Below are positions 1 to 8,381 of a DNA stretch of 64,000 nt, one piece after another (positions within the stretch are counted from its first letter, which is position 1; each line of letters begins with the position of its first letter). This DNA comes from Rhizobiaceae bacterium. Lineage in GTDB: Bacteria > Pseudomonadota > Alphaproteobacteria > Rhizobiales > Rhizobiaceae. The stretch covers positions 372,001 through 436,000 of the forward strand of contig JAEPQK010000004.1 of NCBI GenBank assembly GCA_017640615.1. Reading direction: 5' to 3'. Made by a program: the position numbers and the translations under genes. The notes below the pieces were generated by a model. That model was not told the origin of the DNA. It saw nothing but the letters and a program-made list of their open reading frames with translations, and searched no databases.

Positions 1-809
1 CGATCGTCTTCCTGATCGTCTTCAACATTTTTCCGCTGCTTTATTCGCTCGGCTACTCCTTCACGGATTTCCGCGCCTCGACCAATGCGCCGGCAAACTT
101 TGTCGGGCTGGCGAACTACAAGGCGCTGCTCAACGATCCCTTCATCTGGCGCAATTTTGCGATCACCGCGAAATACGTGATCGTGTCGGTTGCTGGTCAG
201 GTGATAGTCGGTTTCGGCGTCGCGATGCTGCTAAACCGCGCAATCCCCTTCAAGGGCCTCATCACCACGCTACTGCTTCTGCCGATGATGCTCTCCATGG
301 CTGTCGTCGGCCTGTTTTGGAAGCTGCTCTACGATCCGTCCTTCGGCATCATCAACTACGCGCTTGGGCTTGACCGTTTCGAATGGCTCTCAAACCCCGA
401 TGTCGCGCTCTACGCTGTCGCGATCACCGACATCTGGATGTGGTCGCCCTTCGTGATGCTCCTGTCGCTGGCAGGTCTCTCGGCGGTGCCGAAGCACCTT
501 TACGAAGCCGCCGCGATCGACCGCGCCGGGCCATTCTATACATTCTTCCGCATCACGCTGCCGCTGGTCGCGCCGATCCTGATGATCGCGATCATCTTCC
601 GCACGATGGAGGCGTTCAAGACCTTCGATCTGGCCTACATCCTGACCAGCCAACCGACGACGGAGGTGATCTCGATCCGCCTCTACAAGATGGCGTTTCA
701 GGAGTGGCAGACCGGCATGTCGTGCGCACTCGCCTACATCATGCTCATCATGGTCGTGGCGATCACCAACATCTACGTGAAGTATCTGAACAAGGTGAAG
801 GAGCGCTAA
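1..809 (+). CDS. Sugar ABC transporter permease (MalF type), 5' truncated by window edge
   Basis: Inner-membrane permease subunit of a carbohydrate ABC importer. The reading frame is already open at base 3, so only the last 268 codons are visible and the true start lies outside the window. Several hydrophobic helices are evident. The cytoplasmic EAA loop that docks onto the ATPase is present (LYEAAAIDRAG followed by I-LP). The gene ends one base before the second permease, so the two are surely co-transcribed. The two ATPases at 2009-4189 probably power it. The substrate is not evident; the neighbouring genes suggest a sugar, polyol or sugar derivative. The binding protein would lie upstream of the window. 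Confidence 0.9.
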   Translation, partial: IVFLIVFNIFPLLYSLGYSFTDFRASTNAPANFVGLANYKALLNDPFIWRNFAITAKYVIVSVAGQVIVGFGVAMLLNRAIPFKGLITTLLLLPMMLSMAVVGLFWKLLYDPSFGIINYALGLDRFEWLSNPDVALYAVAITDIWMWSPFVMLLSLAGLSAVPKHLYEAAAIDRAGPFYTFFRITLPLVAPILMIAIIFRTMEAFKTFDLAYILTSQPTTEVISIRLYKMAFQEWQTGMSCALAYIMLIMVVAITNIYVKYLNKVKER

Positions 810-810
810 G

Positions 811-1770
811 ATGGCCGCTGTCAGAACACGCTCCGAAGTCGCGCTGAACCGGGTGGCGATTGCCGCCGTCCTCATCGTGACGATCATCTTCTTGGCGCCG
901 ATCTACTGGATCACCGCCACGGCGTTCAAACCGCGGCATCTGGCGACTACGGTGCCGCCGACGGTGATGTTCGAGCCCGAGATTTCGCCTTTCGTGAAGC
1001 TCTTCCTGCGCCGTTCGCAGTTGCGCGAACAGCCGACCCCGGAGGAATACGCGGCGGCCCCGTGGTGGGAGCGGCTGGTCTTCGACGGTGGTGAGAAGGT
1101 CGTGCGCGACGGCCGTGGCAACGCCCAGCTATCCGGTTATCCGAGCCGCTTCGCCAATTCGCTTATTGTCGCCGTGGTCTCCACGGTGATGGCGGTCGGC
1201 ATGGGAACGCTGACAGCTTACGGCTTTTCCAGGTTCAAGGTCGCGGGCGAACAGGACTGGCTGTTTTTCATATTATCGACGCGCATGCTGCCTCCCGTGG
1301 TTGTCGCGATCCCGATGTTCCTGATGTACCGATGGTTCGGGCTGAACGACACGCATGTCGGGCTGATCATCCTCTATACGGCCTTCAACCTCTCCTTCTC
1401 GGTGTGGCTGATGAAAGGCTTCATCGACGAGATACCGCGCGAATATGAAGAGGCGGCCCTGGTCGATGGCTACACACGCATGGAGGCCTTCTTCAAGATC
1501 GTGCTGCCCGAGGCTGCGACCGGTATCGCTGCGACTGCCGTGTTCTGTTTCATCATCGCGTGGAACGAATATGCCTTCGCGCTGATCATGACCCGGCGTA
1601 CCGCACAGACCGCGCCGCCCTTCATTCCGAGCCAGGTCGGTTCCGGTCTGCCGGACTGGACCGTGATCGCGGCGGGCACCTTCCTGTTCCTGCTGCCGGT
1701 GGCGATCTTCACCTTCCTCCTACGCAACCATCTGCTGAGAGGCATGAGCTTCGGAGCGATCCGCAAATGA
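811..1770 (+). CDS. Sugar ABC transporter permease (MalG type)
   Basis: Second permease subunit (319 aa) of the importer begun at the window edge. It has an N-terminal helix, then the family's helix bundle with the EAA loop (EEAALVDGYTR, then I-LP). Compared with the usual length of about 275-300 aa it has an enlarged, polar, largely charged segment between the first and second helices (roughly residues 45-110, containing EEYAAAPWWERL), probably periplasmic. Its stop codon overlaps the ATG of the small downstream gene (ATGA at 1767-1770). The family is certain; the substrate is unknown. Confidence 0.92.
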   Translation: MAAVRTRSEVALNRVAIAAVLIVTIIFLAPIYWITATAFKPRHLATTVPPTVMFEPEISPFVKLFLRRSQLREQPTPEEYAAAPWWERLVFDGGEKVVRDGRGNAQLSGYPSRFANSLIVAVVSTVMAVGMGTLTAYGFSRFKVAGEQDWLFFILSTRMLPPVVVAIPMFLMYRWFGLNDTHVGLIILYTAFNLSFSVWLMKGFIDEIPREYEEAALVDGYTRMEAFFKIVLPEAATGIAATAVFCFIIAWNEYAFALIMTRRTAQTAPPFIPSQVGSGLPDWTVIAAGTFLFLLPVAIFTFLLRNHLLRGMSFGAIRK

Positions 1771-2012
1771 GTTTTCGCGAGTTGAACAGCCGGTTCCTCG
1801 AACCGGGCTCCATGTGGCTGATGATCTTCGGCATCGTGGCGCTTTGCCAGCCCTGGAACTTCCTCCTGCACCGCTACGGGGTGACGATCATTCTCATTGG
1901 TCTGGTGGGTTTCATCATCACCTCTCATATCGGGCCCGGCTCGGTCGGCGCCGATGAGGATGTGGAAGACGAAGTGTTCGACGTCTCGGATCATCGCGAG
2001 GGCAAGGCATGA
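1767..2012 (+). CDS. Small two-helix membrane protein inside the ABC operon
   Basis: An 81-residue protein starting at the ATG that overlaps the permease stop (ATGA) and ending in a second ATGA overlap with the ATPase gene at 2009. Two hydrophobic segments (about residues 16-34 and 38-54) are followed by a very acidic tail (GADEDVEDEVFDVSD). I do not recognise a named family. Rhizobial glycerol importers also encode a small membrane protein of unknown role beside two ATPases, but this sequence does not look like that DUF2160 protein. The tight overlaps on both sides argue that it is real and made in step with the transporter. Confidence 0.7.
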   Translation: MSFRELNSRFLEPGSMWLMIFGIVALCQPWNFLLHRYGVTIILIGLVGFIITSHIGPGSVGADEDVEDEVFDVSDHREGKA

Positions 2013-3112
2013 CCCATATCGAGCTTCGTGGCGTCCAGAAGTGGTTCGGGTCCAATCAGGTCATCAAGGACATGAACCTTGAGATCGCCGACGGCGAGTT
2101 CATCGTCATGCTCGGCCAGTCAGGTTGCGGCAAGACGACGACCCTGCGCGCGATCGCCGGGCTGGAGACCATCGACGAGGGCGACATTCTCATCGACGGC
2201 AAGGCGGTTCAGCACCTCAAATGCTCCGACCGCGACATCGCGATGGTGTTCCAGTCTTTCTCGCTCTACCCGCATATGAGCGTTTACGAGAACATCGCTT
2301 TCCCGTTGCGCGCAACGGGGCTGAGCAAGACCGACATCGACAAATCGGTGCGCGAGGTTGCCGGTGTTTTGCGCATTACAGAGCTCCTGCAGCGCAAGCC
2401 GTCCGCGCTATCGGGCGGCGACATGCAGCGCGTTGCCATCGGCCGCGCGCTGGTGCGACAGCCAAAAGCGATGCTGATGGACGAACCCATCGGCGCGCTC
2501 GACGCCAAGCTGCGCGAGGAGATGCGGGCCGAGATCAAGCGCCTGCATGTGAAGCAGGGCTCGACGACGGTCTATGTCACCCATGACCAGGTTGAGGCGA
2601 TGAGCCTCGCCGACCGTATCGTGATCATGCATGAAGGCGTGCTTCAGCAGGTTGGCACGCCTGAGGAGGTCTACGCGCACCCGCAGAACCTGTTCGTTGC
2701 GCAGTTCGTGGGCAGCCCGGTGATGAACATTGCCGAGGCGAGCGTCAGCGAAGAAGCCGGCAAGGTGCATGTGCGCCTCGATCCGAAGGATGCCGGCTTC
2801 GAGTTTCCGCCTGAACTGGTTTCGAAGCTCAACGGCCATGCGTCAGGCGGCCTTTCGGTCGGCATTCGGCCCGAAGGCGTGCTCGTCTCGCATGAGGCAT
2901 CGCCTGGCTACGTGCCGCTCGAGGCACATATCATTGAGCCGCTCGGTTCTCACGACATCGTCGATCTGCAGGTTGGCGAAGGCATGATCAGAGCGCGCAC
3001 GCCATCCGGTTTCGTGCCCAAGGTGGGCGAGAAGGTGCATGCGCGCATCGATCCCGCCCAAGCGCATTTCTTCGACACGGCGAGCGGCAAGTCGCTTGGG
3101 ATAAGGCTTTAG
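2009..3112 (+). CDS. ABC transporter ATP-binding protein (UgpC/MalK type), first of two
   Basis: Cytoplasmic ATPase of 367 aa. Seen motifs: Walker A (GQSGCGKTT, about residues 37-45), Q-loop (FQSFSLYPH), signature LSGGDMQR, Walker B with catalytic Glu (MLMDEPIGALD) and the H-loop (YVTHDQ). A C-terminal TOBE-like regulatory region follows from about residue 240. The signature has Asp where LSGGQ is usual. It starts in an ATGA overlap with the small membrane protein gene and is followed 9 bases later by a second, different ATPase. The pair may form a heterodimer, as the two ATPases of the rhizobial glycerol importer are thought to do; that is inference. Confidence 0.93.
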   Translation: MTHIELRGVQKWFGSNQVIKDMNLEIADGEFIVMLGQSGCGKTTTLRAIAGLETIDEGDILIDGKAVQHLKCSDRDIAMVFQSFSLYPHMSVYENIAFPLRATGLSKTDIDKSVREVAGVLRITELLQRKPSALSGGDMQRVAIGRALVRQPKAMLMDEPIGALDAKLREEMRAEIKRLHVKQGSTTVYVTHDQVEAMSLADRIVIMHEGVLQQVGTPEEVYAHPQNLFVAQFVGSPVMNIAEASVSEEAGKVHVRLDPKDAGFEFPPELVSKLNGHASGGLSVGIRPEGVLVSHEASPGYVPLEAHIIEPLGSHDIVDLQVGEGMIRARTPSGFVPKVGEKVHARIDPAQAHFFDTASGKSLGIRL

Positions 3113-3121
3113 GACCAGACG

Positions 3122-4189
3122 ATGGCCCATATCGAACTCAGAAATATCTCCAAGTCTTTCGGCTCCAAACCGGCGCTGCGCGGCCTTGATCTGGAAATCG
3201 AGGATGGTCAGTTTTTCGTGCTCCTTGGTGAGACGGGCGCAGGCAAAACGACGACGCTTCGCATCGTGGCAGGGCTCGAAAAGCCGACCGAGGGCGATGT
3301 TCTCATCGACGGCGAGAACGTGAATGAGTGGGGTGCTGCCGAGCGCGATGTGGCGCTGGTGCTTCAGCAATATTCGCTCTATCCGCGCTACACAGTACGC
3401 GAAAATCTTGAGTTTCCCCTCAAGTCGAAGATCAGACGCGTCGACGCTGCGGACATCGAGGAGCGCGTGAACCGCGTTGCCAAGACGTTGCAGATTTCAC
3501 ACCTGCTCGACCGCAAGACCGACAGGCTCTCCGGCGGCGAGATGCAGCGCGTTTCGATCGGCCGGGCGATCGTGCGTCAGCCGCGCGTCTTCCTGATGGA
3601 TGAGCCGCTCTCCGCGCTCGATGCCAAGTTGCGCGAGGCCCTGCGCACCGAGCTGAAGAACTTGCAGATGAACCTTGGCGCGACCTTCCTGTTCGTCACG
3701 CACGATCAGGTCGAGGCGATGTCGATGGGCGACAAGATCGGCGTGCTCGACAAGGGCAAGCTGGTGCAGGTGGGCACGCCGTCTGAGATTTACGCCAATC
3801 CGTGCAACACGTTCGTGGCGCGCTCGGTGGGATCGCCGCCGATGAACCTGCTGAACGGTTCGGTTTCGAAAGGCAACGCTGTTGCCGATGCCGGCTTTGC
3901 CTTGCCGTTCGCCGGCAAAGCGTCTGACGGTCAGCCGGTTACCTTCGGCATTCGCCCCGAGGATATGTTCCTCGATCCGGGTGCGCCGGCCGAAGGCGCT
4001 GTCCACGACATCGAAAACCACGGTGTCGCCAAAATCGTTACGCTGCGCGCTGGCGATGCTGTGATCCGGCTCACGACTTCGGCGCGCGACAAGCTCGCGA
4101 TCGACGAGACGGTGCGCTTTTCGTGGAACCCCGAAAAGGTTGTCCTGTTCGACAAGAGCAGCGGATTGAGCCTGCGCCACGGCCCGTAA
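3122..4189 (+). CDS. ABC transporter ATP-binding protein (UgpC/MalK type), second of two
   Basis: 355-aa ATPase. Walker A GETGAGKTT, Q-loop LQQYSLYPR, signature LSGGEMQR, Walker B FLMDEPLSALD and H-loop FVTHDQ are all visible, with a TOBE-like C-terminal region. The signature carries Glu instead of Gln, and the first ATPase carries Asp, so neither copy has the standard LSGGQ. The gene closes the plus-strand operon; the next features lie on the minus strand. A head-to-tail heterodimer with the preceding ATPase is the likely functional unit. Confidence 0.93.
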   Translation: MAHIELRNISKSFGSKPALRGLDLEIEDGQFFVLLGETGAGKTTTLRIVAGLEKPTEGDVLIDGENVNEWGAAERDVALVLQQYSLYPRYTVRENLEFPLKSKIRRVDAADIEERVNRVAKTLQISHLLDRKTDRLSGGEMQRVSIGRAIVRQPRVFLMDEPLSALDAKLREALRTELKNLQMNLGATFLFVTHDQVEAMSMGDKIGVLDKGKLVQVGTPSEIYANPCNTFVARSVGSPPMNLLNGSVSKGNAVADAGFALPFAGKASDGQPVTFGIRPEDMFLDPGAPAEGAVHDIENHGVAKIVTLRAGDAVIRLTTSARDKLAIDETVRFSWNPEKVVLFDKSSGLSLRHGP

Positions 4190-4267
4190 GGGCGCCCTCC
4201 CTGGCATGGCAATTCCGCGCCCAGGCGGCAGCTGCCTCCGCACAATGGCGGCTGCCGCCTAATCTGT

Positions 4268-4470
4268 TCGGCGGCAAACCGTTTCTCGTAGGCGCCAAGC
4301 ACCTCGGGATTGCAAAAATTGAGCGGCAGTTCGCCGGCCAGCACCCGTTTCGCTTCTGCCGCCACGCCAAGCCCCATGCGGCGCATGCTGCCTTCGGTGA
4401 TGCCTGCCATATGCGGCGTGATCAGCACAGTGTCGAGCGTCAGATAAGGATGGTTGGCGGGCAGCAGCTG
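4268..4470 (-). pseudogene. Detached 3' fragment of a D-2-hydroxyacid dehydrogenase gene
   Basis: This stretch aligns without gaps to 5460-5662, the 3' end of the intact dehydrogenase gene, at a constant offset of 1192 bases. In translation it keeps the family's C-terminal block (HPYLTLDTVLITPHMAG, including the catalytic His, and EGSMRRMGLGVAAEAKRVLA). It has no N-terminal or NAD-binding part, because the match stops abruptly at 4470. No stop codon is present at the expected place and the frame runs on antisense into the ATPase gene. It is a gene remnant, left by a duplication or by insertion of the DMT-dehydrogenase segment. Confidence 0.8.
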
Positions 4471-4477
4471 GCTGCGC

Positions 4478-5380
4478 TTATGGTTGCTTCCCTGGCCGTG
4501 GGTTCCGCAACTTGTGTTCTCGCCAGATGACATACAGACCGCTGGCGATGATGACGGCAGCGCCAACGAATGTCGGCCCATCGGGCACTTCCTGCCAAAT
4601 CAGCCATCCAAACGCTGTTGCCCAGACCATGGCGGTATAGTCGAGCGGGGCCACGATCACGGCTGACGCGAGCCGGAACGCCTGTGTCATCAGAGTCATG
4701 CCTGCTGTTCCGAAAATGGCGATGGCAGCGAAAAGCCACAGATCGTCGAGGCGGACCGGGTTCCAGACAAAGGGTACGACGAACGCGCTCAGCAGAGCGC
4801 TTGCACCGGTCAGGTAAAGCAGCATTGTCCAGACGCTTTCGCGTGGATCGACCCAGCGCGCACCCAGCATTAGAACCGCATAGATGAATGCGGTTGCCAC
4901 CGGCAGTAGCGATGCAGGCTGGAAGGTCGCTGTGCCCGGCCGGACAACCACGAGAACGCCAACAAACCCGATCAGGACCGCGAGCCAGCGTCGGAGCCCG
5001 ACATGTTCGCGCAGCACCACCGCCGATATGGCTGTGATGAATAACGGTGCGACGAAGATGAGTGCGGTGGCCTCCGCCAACTCCAGATAGATGAAGCTGG
5101 TAAAGAACAGGATCGTCGCGGCGATCCACAAGATGCCCCGTAGCAGATGAGCAGCAGGCCGATGCGAGCGCAGTGCACCAACGCCGCCGAGCTTTATCGC
5201 AAGCAATACAGCGAACGGCAGCGCAATGATGTTGCGCAAGAAGAGGATCTGTAGCGGCGAATAGCCAGCGACGAGAAATTTCGCCAGAGCGTCGTTGACG
5301 CTCAGGCATGCAACGCCCACGGTCATCATTACTATGCCCGAGATTGTGCTGTCTTGTGCGGCGCTCGTGTTGCCTTGCAA
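4478..5380 (-). CDS. EamA/DMT-family transporter
   Basis: Integral membrane protein of the drug/metabolite transporter superfamily, with about ten hydrophobic helices arranged as two EamA repeats and a short basic C-terminus. The start chosen is the TTG at 5380, giving 300 aa (typical for the family), because GGGGAG lies 7 bases upstream. A GTG at 5428 would add 16 residues but has no ribosome-binding site. DMT proteins usually export metabolites or amino-acid-like compounds; the substrate here is unknown. It lies 3' of the dehydrogenase and GntR genes on the same strand and may be the last gene of that operon. Confidence 0.85.
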   Translation of the reverse strand: MQGNTSAAQDSTISGIVMMTVGVACLSVNDALAKFLVAGYSPLQILFLRNIIALPFAVLLAIKLGGVGALRSHRPAAHLLRGILWIAATILFFTSFIYLELAEATALIFVAPLFITAISAVVLREHVGLRRWLAVLIGFVGVLVVVRPGTATFQPASLLPVATAFIYAVLMLGARWVDPRESVWTMLLYLTGASALLSAFVVPFVWNPVRLDDLWLFAAIAIFGTAGMTLMTQAFRLASAVIVAPLDYTAMVWATAFGWLIWQEVPDGPTFVGAAVIIASGLYVIWREHKLRNPRPGKQP

Positions 5381-5449
5381 GTTGGTACTCCCCAGAGGTC
5401 GAGTGGGGTGAATGGGGCTGGTGCCCACAAGTCCGAAGTACTCTAGCCT

Positions 5450-6433
5450 TTAGAGCGGGCGTGCGGGAAACCGTTTCCTGTAGACGCGCTGCACCTCGGG
5501 ATTACAGAAATGCACTGGCAGCTCGCCGGCCAGCACCCGTTTCGCTTCGGCCGCCACGCCCAGCCCCATGCGCCGCATGCTGCCTTCGGTGATGCCAGCC
5601 ATATGCGGCGTGATCAGCACATTGTCGAGCGTCAGATAAGGATGGTCGGCGGGCAGCGGCTGAATGGCGAAAACGTCGAGCGCGGCCCCGCCAATACGTC
5701 CCTCGCGCAACGCGGCGATCATCGCATCGTCGTCGATCACCGGCCCACGCGATACATTGACGATGATCGCGCTGGGCTTCATGCGCGCGATAAGTTTCGC
5801 GTCCACCATGCCGCGCGTTTCATCGCTGAGCGGACAGCACAGCACGATGACATCGGCGTTTGAGGCAAGCTCATCGAGCTCCGCAAAACGCACGCCCTCC
5901 GGCGTTTCGCGCTTCGTGCGGCTGGTGACCAGAACGTCGAGACCGAATCCGCCAGCGGCAATTGCGCTGACTGCCTGTCCGACATTACCATAGCCGACAA
6001 CGCCAAGCGTGAGACCGCTAAGGTCGCGAGCGAAATCTGCTTCGTTGCGGGCGACTGTCCAGCCTTCATTGCGGAGCTTGCTGTCCACAATCCGGAAACG
6101 GCGCAGCAGTGCCATTGCGGAAAAGAACGCATACTCGGCGACTGAGCGGGCATTGGCGCCAGGAACATTCGCTACCAGAACGCCGGCTTTGGTTGCGGCC
6201 TCGACGGGGATCATATCGAGCCCCGCGCCATGCCGGATTGCGGCGCGCAGGTCTTTTGCGCGATCGAACAATTCCGGCGGCAGCGGTGCCCGCACAACGA
6301 TGATTTCGGCCTGCGTACCTTCTTTCAGAAGCGTATCGAGGTCGGGTGCACTGGCGTATCGCAAAGTGCCCAGCTGCTGGAGAAGTGCGGCCGCATCGGG
6401 GTGCAGGTGGTGAGTGGAGAATATCTCCGGCAA
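5450..6433 (-). CDS. D-2-hydroxyacid dehydrogenase, NAD(P)-dependent (SerA/GyaR-like)
   Basis: 327-aa soluble oxidoreductase of the D-isomer-specific 2-hydroxyacid dehydrogenase family, expected to interconvert a 2-hydroxy acid and a 2-keto acid. Visible: the Rossmann motif GVVGYGNVGQ (about residues 144-153), the catalytic Arg in NVSRGPVID, and the catalytic His in LITPHMAG. It starts at a TTG at 6433, five bases after the GntR stop; the Shine-Dalgarno site is weak, so the start is less certain than the rest. Its last 68 codons occur again as a remnant at 4268-4470. The context suggests a step in sugar-acid catabolism. Confidence 0.88.
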   Translation of the reverse strand: MPEIFSTHHLHPDAAALLQQLGTLRYASAPDLDTLLKEGTQAEIIVVRAPLPPELFDRAKDLRAAIRHGAGLDMIPVEAATKAGVLVANVPGANARSVAEYAFFSAMALLRRFRIVDSKLRNEGWTVARNEADFARDLSGLTLGVVGYGNVGQAVSAIAAGGFGLDVLVTSRTKRETPEGVRFAELDELASNADVIVLCCPLSDETRGMVDAKLIARMKPSAIIVNVSRGPVIDDDAMIAALREGRIGGAALDVFAIQPLPADHPYLTLDNVLITPHMAGITEGSMRRMGLGVAAEAKRVLAGELPVHFCNPEVQRVYRKRFPARPL

Positions 6434-6438
6434 GAGGT

Positions 6439-7155
6439 TCAGGCCTTTTCGAGAGCCTGAATCGGCGCTTCCACGTCCGTGCCGCTGATGAGGCCCTTCC
6501 AGTAGCTCTCCGCGCCTTGCAGATGCGAGCTCATCAGCGCCTGCGCGAGATTGCCATCGCGCCTTTGGAGCGCGTTGAAAATCTGGATGTGCTCGTCATG
6601 CGATCTGCGCCCGCGCTCCGGGTCGGAGAAGTAGACCGGCAGGCGCTGCTCGCCGAGCACGTAATAGATGCTGCAGATGCGATAAAAGACACTGTTCTTG
6701 GTCGCGCGCACAATCTCAAGGTGGAAATCGCGGTCCTCGCGCGACAGCGCTTCTCCGGTTTTCAGTTTCTCTTCCGACGACTTTAGGATCTCGCGAATCC
6801 GGTCGAAGTTCTCGTCCGTTGCGCGCTCGCAGGCGAGCTCGGCTGCCTTGATTTCGTGGATCTTGCGCAGTTCCACGGTCTCGTAAATCTGGATCGGGTC
6901 GAGCGGCAGCCCAGCCTTCGCGAACAGAGCGAGTGCCTCGACGCTGGTATCGTTGGTGGTGAGATAGATGCCTGATTTTGCGCGCCGCTCCACGATTCGC
7001 ATCGCTTCCAGAATGGCCAGCGCTTCACGTATCTGCCCGCGGCTGACCGAAAAATGCTCCGCCAGTTCGCGCTCCGAAGGGGTGCGCCCCCGCTCCGGAT
7101 CGGAGTTGCTGTAAAGATATGCCGCCAGTTCAGGCAGCAGTCCGTCTTCCTTCAT
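6439..7155 (-). CDS. GntR-family regulator, FadR (FCD) subfamily
   Basis: 238-aa DNA-binding regulator. An N-terminal winged helix-turn-helix (SERELAEHFSVSRGQIREA, about residues 24-42) is followed by an all-helical FCD ligand domain, the layout of FadR-type GntR proteins that usually sense acids or sugar acids. It sits between the enolase-superfamily gene (stop 2 bases before its ATG) and the dehydrogenase gene, so it is probably part of that operon. Three TGGT-N3-ACCA-like palindromes in 9347-9594, the divergent spacer of this region, fit the operator type of this subfamily and are the natural candidate binding sites. Confidence 0.92.
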   Translation of the reverse strand: MKEDGLLPELAAYLYSNSDPERGRTPSERELAEHFSVSRGQIREALAILEAMRIVERRAKSGIYLTTNDTSVEALALFAKAGLPLDPIQIYETVELRKIHEIKAAELACERATDENFDRIREILKSSEEKLKTGEALSREDRDFHLEIVRATKNSVFYRICSIYYVLGEQRLPVYFSDPERGRRSHDEHIQIFNALQRRDGNLAQALMSSHLQGAESYWKGLISGTDVEAPIQALEKA

Positions 7156-7157
7156 CG

Positions 7158-8327
7158 TCAGCTGCTTTGCGCGTGTTCTTTCAGAAACGATTCTGAAACG
7201 GTGAAGCCAAGTCCCGGTGAATCGGGGATTGCCACCATACCATCCTCTACTTCAACAGTCTCTTCCACGAGGTCGTGTATCATTGGATTGGCGCCAAGCG
7301 AATACTCGATCACGAAACTCGCAGGTGACGCTGCGCAAATGTGGAGCCCGGCGAAGAAGCAAGGTGCGCCCGCCCAAAGATGCGGAGCAAAGCGCAGATT
7401 GAAGGCGCTGGCCATCGCGCCGATGCGCATCGCCTCGGTAATGCCGCCGCAGAACCCGGGGTCGGGCTGGAAAATATCGGTCGCGCGCAGAAGCGCCAGT
7501 TCGCGGAAGGCGAAGCGCGTCGCTTCGGATTCACCGGTAGCGATCGGCACCGGGCCAGAGGCGCGCACTTCGGCTGCCCCCCGCTTGTCGTCTGCGATTA
7601 CCGGCTCTTCGAACCAGGCAAGGTCGCAGTCGGCTACCATGTGCACGAAGCGTTTTGCGTCGGCCACCGTGTAGGTGCCGTGAGCGTCAACTGCGATGTC
7701 GACGTCCGGGCCAAGCGCCTTACGCGCCGCACGAACGCGCGCAGCGGAGACATGCGGCGCACCGTCCATGGCGCCGACGCGCATCTTCACCGCCTTGAAA
7801 CCGCCTGCCTCGACATAGGAGCTGAGCTGCTCGCCGATTGTGTCGACACCGGCCCAGCCGCCCGAGGCGTAGGCCGGAAGCCGCTCGGCCTTGCGGCCTC
7901 CGAGCAGTTGCCAGACCGGCTGATTGAGCGATTTGCCGAGGATATCCCACAGCGCGATGTCGATCGCGCTGATGGCGGCAATGGTGAGGCCGCGGCGTGA
8001 GAGCTCCGGCATGGCGTGCCCCGCCGCCGAGGCAAGCTCGCTGCGCACACCATTATAGAGCGTCTCCCAGATTGACGTGATGTCGCCGGCGTGACGGCCG
8101 ATCAGCATCGGCGCGATCTCGTCATTGATGAGCGCGACGAGCGTACCGTATTTGCCGGCGCTTCCGGCCGCGTTCTTGCCTTCGCCCCAGCCGACCAGAC
8201 CGTCATCGGTCTCGATCCGCACGATGGCGGCATCGAAGGTCTTGAGCTGGCCGAAATCGCTCCGATGCTGCCGGCTGGCCTCAATCGGAATCTTTACCCA
8301 CCAGGCTTTGACGGTCCGGATACGCAT
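7158..8327 (-). CDS. Mandelate racemase/muconate lactonizing enzyme family protein (likely sugar-acid dehydratase)
   Basis: 389-aa member of the enolase superfamily. Visible catalytic elements: KAVKMRV (Lys base on strand 2), the metal ligands in DIAVDAHG, WFEEPV and TGESE, and a C-terminal His in FAPHLWAG. That set fits abstraction of an alpha proton from a carboxylate, commonly acid-sugar dehydration. The ATG at 8327 is preferred because GGTGAG lies 6 bases upstream; the frame is open to 8363, but the extra residues do not look like this family. Substrate not determinable. Confidence 0.88.
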   Translation of the reverse strand: MRIRTVKAWWVKIPIEASRQHRSDFGQLKTFDAAIVRIETDDGLVGWGEGKNAAGSAGKYGTLVALINDEIAPMLIGRHAGDITSIWETLYNGVRSELASAAGHAMPELSRRGLTIAAISAIDIALWDILGKSLNQPVWQLLGGRKAERLPAYASGGWAGVDTIGEQLSSYVEAGGFKAVKMRVGAMDGAPHVSAARVRAARKALGPDVDIAVDAHGTYTVADAKRFVHMVADCDLAWFEEPVIADDKRGAAEVRASGPVPIATGESEATRFAFRELALLRATDIFQPDPGFCGGITEAMRIGAMASAFNLRFAPHLWAGAPCFFAGLHICAASPASFVIEYSLGANPMIHDLVEETVEVEDGMVAIPDSPGLGFTVSESFLKEHAQSS

Positions 8328-8381
8328 CATCAACTCACCATGTCGGTGTGGGCCGCGGCGCACGGGGCGCCGCGAGCGCCA

